Below, piece by piece: positions 60,401 to 64,000 of a stretch of 64,000 nt of DNA (position 1 is its first letter; the number at the start of each line of letters is the position of its first letter). Position numbers and translations under genes: made by a program. Source of the DNA: Candidatus Calescibacterium sp. Lineage in GTDB: Bacteria > Calescibacteriota > Calescibacteriia > Calescibacteriales > Calescibacteriaceae. Under the pieces are notes generated by a model that was given only the letters and a program-made list of their open reading frames with translations, had not been told where the DNA came from and did no database searches. Where the stretch lies: assembly GCA_025060505.1 (NCBI GenBank), contig JANXBU010000001.1, positions 1 to 64,000 of the forward strand. Reading direction: 5' to 3'.

Positions 60401-63072
60401 TTCTGCCTGCAAATACTTCTAGTAAAATTATTCAATTTCAGGAGCCTCTAACTGTATTTTGGTTCCGTGTTTGGGCTGTAAATTCAACTGGTCAGTGTTC
60501 TCCCGCAACTTTAACTAGTGTTTATACTCCCCCTGGACTACTCTGGTCATTCCCATTAACCGGTATCGCTCGGGACTGGAATAACATATACATAAGTCCA
60601 AAATCTTTTGATCTTGACCTGAATGGTAAAAAAGAAATAATAGTTTCAGATAACTCAGGAAGAATATATGCAATATCAACAACACATTATAACCTTGAAG
60701 TATCCTCTTTTGCACTATGGTCAGTTCACTATAACGACACAAGGTTCGCTACACCAGCTATAGCTATTTTTTCCGGAAGTCCAACTATAGTTATTCCCAG
60801 AAATCCTCCGGGACCAGGAAGGGATATACTTATCTTATCTGGTTCTGGGTATGAGATAAAGACGATAAATGAGAATAATCTGATCCCATATCCTCCCATA
60901 GTAACAGATATAAACGGAGATGCCAGACCTGATTTCATTGTAGCAACTGATAACAACAGGATAAAAGCTTATGACTTTTCAGGTTCTCTGATATTTGATA
61001 TGAATCTGGGTCAGGGTGTCTTTTCACCATCTTTATTTGTATTCAGGGGAAGCACTACTACATATGTATTTGGAACCCATAATAATCAGATTTTGGGATA
61101 TGCAGCTACAAGATTGCTCTTCAACTACAATATTGGTTCTAATGTGCTTCACTATGTTTCCACAGGAGACTTCAACATAGATGGAATCCCTGAAGCTGTG
61201 TTTGTTGCAAACGATCAGAAGCTGAGAGTTGTAAGACTTGTTAAAAATCCAATTTTAAAATTCAATTCTGGATTGAACGTAAGATCTAAACCAGCCTTTG
61301 GAGATTTCAACTCAGACGGTATAACAGATGTTGTATTTGTAGCCCAGAACAGAATATTTTTCGTAAATGGTAAAGATGAAACTCTAATTAATCAATGTCT
61401 TCTTAATGTAAATTCGTTCTCATCACCTGTGTTGATTCCAGGAACAAATAGAGTTATTGTTGGAAGAGATTTTTCTGTCCTAGATCCAGAATTGGTATCT
61501 TTGAATCTAAACTGTAGTACTAACTGGTCTTTCAATTCATTAAATAGTATAAGAACTACTCCTTTGGTTTTTAATGTCGATGGAGATGGGGTATTGGAGG
61601 TTATTGTAGGAAGTAGAGGAATGATATCTGGTAGTCTGATCATACTTGACATTAATGGAAACTCTGAAGCCGAAATTACAGATACTTTGCTTATGGGACC
61701 AGTTCAGTCATCACCCGCTGTGGATGATATAGATAATAATGGAGTTTATGAGATAATATTTGGAACAGATAGCGGGCAAATTTATGTTGTGTCATGCTTA
61801 TCAAATTGTTCTTCTTCTGCAACGATTAGATTTAAGGCTACTACATCATGGGGTAGAATAAGAACTACTCCACTCATATATGACCTCAACGGAGATAACA
61901 TCAAAGATATAGTTCTGGCAGGAGATGAGGAACGTATATTTGCTATTTCTGGAACATCTGTAATCCACAATCAGCTTTATATTATCTGGAGTATAGCTCT
62001 CGCTGGTGTTGGTGTCTCATATGATGCAAACGGTTTTCCTTCTTCTCCAACAGTTGTTGTAAAATCAGGTATACCTTATATAGCGGTAGGATCTGATACT
62101 AATAACATTTATGTGATAGATGGTAGAAATGGTTCTGTTGTAAGATCTTTGAATGTTGGTGGCAAAGTTTTTTCCTCACCAGCTACATTAGATTACAATA
62201 ATGATGGCGTCGCGGATTTAGCTTTCGGTTCAGATAACAATAGTATTTATGTTCTTTCCGGAACTGATTTCTCAACTTTTCTTTTTTCATATCAAACGGG
62301 AGGAAATATTCGTTCATCTCCTGCGATCTTTGATGTTGATGGAGATGGGTTCCTGGATATAGGAATAGGTTCAGATGATAACAATATCTATGTTCTAAAC
62401 GGTATTTCTCATTTTGTCTGTGAGTCTCCTGTTTTAACAAATGTTTCTACAACTTCGCCTCAGATTTCTGTTTATGGCAACAAGGCACTTCTTTACACGC
62501 CATCAAATCACTATGTTGTAAGCTTGACGAACTGTTCTGTTATATACTCTGGAAATTGGGGACACAGTGCTCCTCGCAATTCTCTCTCTGTGTTCTATAA
62601 AGATAATACAACATATTTTGTTTTCAGCTCGGGTGGTAGAATAGTGGTATCGTATGAAGATTTTAGCCCGGTGTATCCGTTCCCGTTTACTCACTCTTCA
62701 CTTACTATGTCATCTCCTCTAATAGACGATATAGATGGTGATGGAACACTGGAAGCTGTTTTTATAGGAAGTGATGCATCATCAAGCAGGGTCTTTGCTT
62801 ATAGAATCACCAACTCTTTCTCATCTTTGCATTGGAAAGAATTTTCTCATGATAGGCATAACTCTTCTTTATACAGATACATACCTCCTTCTATGCTTGC
62901 ACCTCATCTTAAATTCTATGATAATCGGGTTATAGATACAATATCGCAATTGGTCGAACAAGTCAGTGAGCCAAAATACGGTGAAGTTGGATGTAGTTAT
63001 ACTAATTCATATCTGATGCTGGTGTTGATTATCTATGCTGTTGTTTTGTTGCTCATCAGGAGAGCAAAGTGA
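57466..63072 (+). CDS. Giant surface protein: IPT/TIG domains, MopE-type metal-binding repeats, Fn3, FG-GAP repeats, C-terminal sorting signal
   Basis: The 1868-residue protein is exported (signal MPNRGILSLICVLSIALLQT, then C21 in a weak lipobox). Domains in order: two IPT/TIG folds (about 28-125 and 127-215); a run of at least eleven putative metal-binding repeats (about 292-925) of the MopE kind, each with DCDD/DCND, a later NPxT or NPGA, and in some DNDCSG or DENCN; aspartate-rich DxDxDGY calcium-type loops between them; a fibronectin type III-like domain (about 930-1025); and about ten FG-GAP/VCBS-like blades (about 1025-1800) with DVDGDGFLDIGIGSDDN-type repeats, likely a beta-propeller. 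The end, C1843 followed by a hydrophobic helix and RRAK, looks like a Cys-TM-Arg sorting signal. It lies 135 bases after the receiver gene. Confidence 0.88.
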   Translation: MPNRGILSLICVLSIALLQTCKSKNITPKIKFISPEFVWTGEDTLVQIYGQNLIHSVLVETEEKSIKRFSPFLFLGDMDFTNNVKHFSEERIDFVIPKGIKPGEYKVEVKLANGNSDSAKLVVTRLPRPRIDRIAPDNISNQSVSFVYIYGSNFEEIEEIILISDDGIQFVLKNFQYSSTGILFSLPEGFEPGRFKVVLKNSEGVTSQENVYLKISGGVKENIKTRFEIDPETGDIRFVFETTSVYSDQVSQPDYSNQISQRRKVIIEFDIVVSENIVGSWNLSLKICNDVYYEDTDSDGYGNPNSIIYSCKKPRGYVENSEDCDDLNTVVNPKTRWYKDKDSDGYTDGITFVGCIGESGFVLNVIGVDCDDGRKDINPGAREICNGKDENCNSLIDEDVLLTFYRDSDSDGYGDRNFYVQACSKPDGYVSDDSDCNDSDLLINPNTIWYKDYDNDFFSDGLTVVQCTAPNGYKIRSGILSVSGDCEDNDPRINPSTVWYKDKDGDLYSDGTTIIQCQRPSGYSLLSELLSVSGDCDDLDYTKSPNTRWYKDIDNDMYSDGVSKNQCQRPSGYKSHLELVSISGDCDDSNYLVNPGTRWYKDQDSDGYYPAGGSQISCQDPYPENSTYFALHPGDCDDSIASVNPGASLNCNDVLDNDCSGYVERWAYTDMDGDRYAPNSLSICTDEVFPGMITVGSELGLNDCDDSVGSIYPGASLNCNDVLDNDCSGYVERWAYTDMDGDRYAPGGVSACVDVVIYPGMITVGSELGLNDCNDSVGSIYPGAPLNCDNGMDNDCSGVVDQWGYVDADGDRYAPSSVSSCMNVVFPGSITVGSELGVNDCDDSNASVNPNTIWYKDADHDNYYPTGGSQASCLNPFSEYATYVVIQSGDCNDDDGEINPGASEICNGVDDNCNGLTDEGLAMCGLPVCPTLITATSFFGSSTGDISLLIQWNDLSSNETNFVLQKSKSSTFSYSVTYVLPANTSSKIIQFQEPLTVFWFRVWAVNSTGQCSPATLTSVYTPPGLLWSFPLTGIARDWNNIYISPKSFDLDLNGKKEIIVSDNSGRIYAISTTHYNLEVSSFALWSVHYNDTRFATPAIAIFSGSPTIVIPRNPPGPGRDILILSGSGYEIKTINENNLIPYPPIVTDINGDARPDFIVATDNNRIKAYDFSGSLIFDMNLGQGVFSPSLFVFRGSTTTYVFGTHNNQILGYAATRLLFNYNIGSNVLHYVSTGDFNIDGIPEAVFVANDQKLRVVRLVKNPILKFNSGLNVRSKPAFGDFNSDGITDVVFVAQNRIFFVNGKDETLINQCLLNVNSFSSPVLIPGTNRVIVGRDFSVLDPELVSLNLNCSTNWSFNSLNSIRTTPLVFNVDGDGVLEVIVGSRGMISGSLIILDINGNSEAEITDTLLMGPVQSSPAVDDIDNNGVYEIIFGTDSGQIYVVSCLSNCSSSATIRFKATTSWGRIRTTPLIYDLNGDNIKDIVLAGDEERIFAISGTSVIHNQLYIIWSIALAGVGVSYDANGFPSSPTVVVKSGIPYIAVGSDTNNIYVIDGRNGSVVRSLNVGGKVFSSPATLDYNNDGVADLAFGSDNNSIYVLSGTDFSTFLFSYQTGGNIRSSPAIFDVDGDGFLDIGIGSDDNNIYVLNGISHFVCESPVLTNVSTTSPQISVYGNKALLYTPSNHYVVSLTNCSVIYSGNWGHSAPRNSLSVFYKDNTTYFVFSSGGRIVVSYEDFSPVYPFPFTHSSLTMSSPLIDDIDGDGTLEAVFIGSDASSSRVFAYRITNSFSSLHWKEFSHDRHNSSLYRYIPPSMLAPHLKFYDNRVIDTISQLVEQVSEPKYGEVGCSYTNSYLMLVLIIYAVVLLLIRRAK
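59398..60012 (+). repeat. Three tandem coding repeats of about 204-207 bases in the giant surface protein gene
   Basis: Units start at about 59398, 59602 and 59809 (first two junctions at CCGGGGGCG). The first 102 bases of unit 1 (59398-59499) and of unit 2 (59602-59703) differ at only two positions; the third unit is more diverged. Each unit encodes one 68-69 residue MopE-type repeat with DNDCSG and WAYTDMDGDRYAP. The near identity at the DNA level, unlike the other repeats of the gene, indicates recent duplication or gene conversion. The units also have a different look (G-rich, TGG/GGG-rich) from the gene's other repeats. Confidence 0.85.
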
Positions 63073-64000
63073 ATCTATCTCCAAAAACGTGTTTTTCTAC
63101 CACATATCTTGTAAAAGGTAAGCTTGCTGTGAAAGCTGGTGAGACAGCATTTAGTATATGAACAGATTTACTATCTCCTTCTACAACAAAATCATATACA
63201 AATTCGTATGTTCTTAAATTCACAAGCTGTGCTCTTATTCCGGATTTTCCGTATTTTTTAAATATGGTCTTGTCGTAGCTTATAACCAATTTTTCTGCTT
63301 CACTCAAGATGTATGATCTTGAGTATTTTTTGATCTCATCGATTACAGTTCTCCTGAAATCTTTGTTCTTAATCAGACAAGATAAATAATTTTTCGTTGT
63401 TTCGTAAATCTCTTTTAGTTTGAGATTGCTAAGCCTCTTGTAGTTTTCTTTCCAGAATGAAGGAGTGGCTGTTGGACCAATCTTTATCCTACCATCAACT
63501 CCAACTGTAAAATGAACTCCAAGAAAAGGATTTCTCATATTTGGAACGGGATATATGTTCCTTTTAATAAAGCTACATTCTTTTTCTGTTTCAAGATACA
63601 ATCCTTTGAATGGAACAATCACGTAGTTTTCTGAAAATCCGAAGTCTTTTGCTATTTTGTCCGCATAGAGTCCGGCTGAATTTATGAGCTTTTCATACTC
63701 TATTAAATTTTCTCCAACTAGCACCGAGTTGCTATCAAGTTTTTTTCTATAGGGAGCTGAAAATGGAAAATCAACTCCGAGCTGTTCTAGATCTTGTCTT
63801 ATTGATTTCAAGATTTCTAATGGGTCTACTGTTGAGTTTTTGGGACTCCACAGAGCATACTTTAAAGTCCTTGCATTAGATTCTATTTCTTTCAGTTCCT
63901 TTTCATCCACAATGTATGTTTCGACTCCGTTTTTATCTCCTCTTCTTTTGAGCTCAAACAATATTTCTATCTCCTCTTCTGATTTTGCAACGACAACTTT
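63056..64000 (-). CDS. LhgO-like FAD-dependent 2-hydroxyacid oxidoreductase, C-terminal part (5' end outside window)
   Basis: The reading frame stays open to the right edge: bases 63962-64000 add 13 codons (KVVVAKSEEEIEI) before the first in-frame start-like codon, so the true N-terminus with the FAD-binding GxGxxG lies outside. The visible 314 residues match L-2-hydroxyglutarate oxidase and the wider DAO family: KRRGDKNGVE, KLINSAGLYADKIAKDFG (compare NCAGLxxDxxA), NPFLGVHFTVGVDGRIKIGPTATPSFWKENY (compare PFLGVHFT and GPNA), NLRTYEFVYDFVVEG and VHILNAVSPAFTASLPFTRYV. In the known enzyme the acceptor is the electron transport chain. The stop overlaps the surface protein stop by 17 bases (convergent). 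The Fe-S subunit at 12.7 kb is a conceivable partner, but nothing links them directly. Confidence 0.85.
   Translation of the reverse strand, partial: KVVVAKSEEEIEILFELKRRGDKNGVETYIVDEKELKEIESNARTLKYALWSPKNSTVDPLEILKSIRQDLEQLGVDFPFSAPYRKKLDSNSVLVGENLIEYEKLINSAGLYADKIAKDFGFSENYVIVPFKGLYLETEKECSFIKRNIYPVPNMRNPFLGVHFTVGVDGRIKIGPTATPSFWKENYKRLSNLKLKEIYETTKNYLSCLIKNKDFRRTVIDEIKKYSRSYILSEAEKLVISYDKTIFKKYGKSGIRAQLVNLRTYEFVYDFVVEGDSKSVHILNAVSPAFTASLPFTRYVVEKHVFGDRFTLLS

Noticed and set aside
1-64000. tRNA or rRNA genes
   Set aside because: No cloverleaf, no GGTTCRANNCC T-arm and no rRNA-like block was found by reading; a tRNAscan-SE run would be decisive.

Overview
The window is AT-rich DNA (about one third G+C by eye, not computed) from the chromosome of a Gram-negative, probably motile bacterium. 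The diderm envelope is shown by an Omp85-type outer-membrane assembly protein, a predicted outer-membrane barrel protein, a lipoprotein and TatA. Motility is suggested by the C-terminal end of a flagellin at the left edge and by csrA. IspE (MEP isoprenoid route), bacterial-type AspRS, the GlyRS beta subunit, RpoB/RpoC and glutamate-1-semialdehyde aminomutase all point to Bacteria. I could not assign a phylum: the gene order matches no genome I recognise, and the MopE-like/FG-GAP surface protein recalls deltaproteobacterial and myxobacterial genomes without proving kinship.

Layout. 1-6.4 kb: flagellin end, a GC-richer non-coding stretch, aroE, then an overlapping phosphoketolase-acetate kinase pair and an exported protein of unknown function. 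6.4-10.4 kb: one very large ankyrin-repeat/SF2-helicase fusion on the minus strand. 10.5-28.4 kb: information processing (rpsL-rpsG, glyS, csrA, trmD, rplL-rpoB-rpoC) mixed with a glycosyltransferase, a GlcF-like Fe-S protein, a CDP-alcohol phosphatidyltransferase and a GtrA-like membrane protein. 28.5-33.2 kb, minus strand: tatA, a BtrH_N/DUF4872 protein, aspS, and hemL. 33.2-49.8 kb: an orphan DNA methyltransferase, purA, an Omp85 protein, a copper ATPase, a pterin dehydratase, glgB, a lipoprotein, ispE, carA, pncB and citrate synthase. 49.9-57.3 kb: a compact plus-strand signalling and envelope cluster (histidine kinase, FecR-like protein, outer-membrane protein, degenerate-GGDEF/EAL protein, second kinase, stand-alone receiver). 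57.5-63.1 kb: a giant surface protein. The right edge cuts an LhgO-like FAD oxidoreductase.

How the genes work together. Phosphoketolase plus acetate kinase would split sugar phosphates to acetyl phosphate and harvest ATP. The ribosomal protein and RNA polymerase genes form two short, rearranged operons lacking their usual neighbours. The 50-57 kb genes look like one transcription unit joining sensing, c-di-GMP breakdown and cell-surface proteins, next to the giant surface protein.

Two window-wide patterns stand out. First, genes inside operons often have a strong Shine-Dalgarno sequence, whereas many first genes have none and instead carry a TATAAT-like box 7-9 bases before the start codon, as expected for leaderless mRNAs. 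Second, no tRNA, rRNA, CRISPR array, transposase or convincing intrinsic terminator was seen. The best candidate for an undescribed system is the ankyrin-helicase protein; the 50-57 kb cluster is second.
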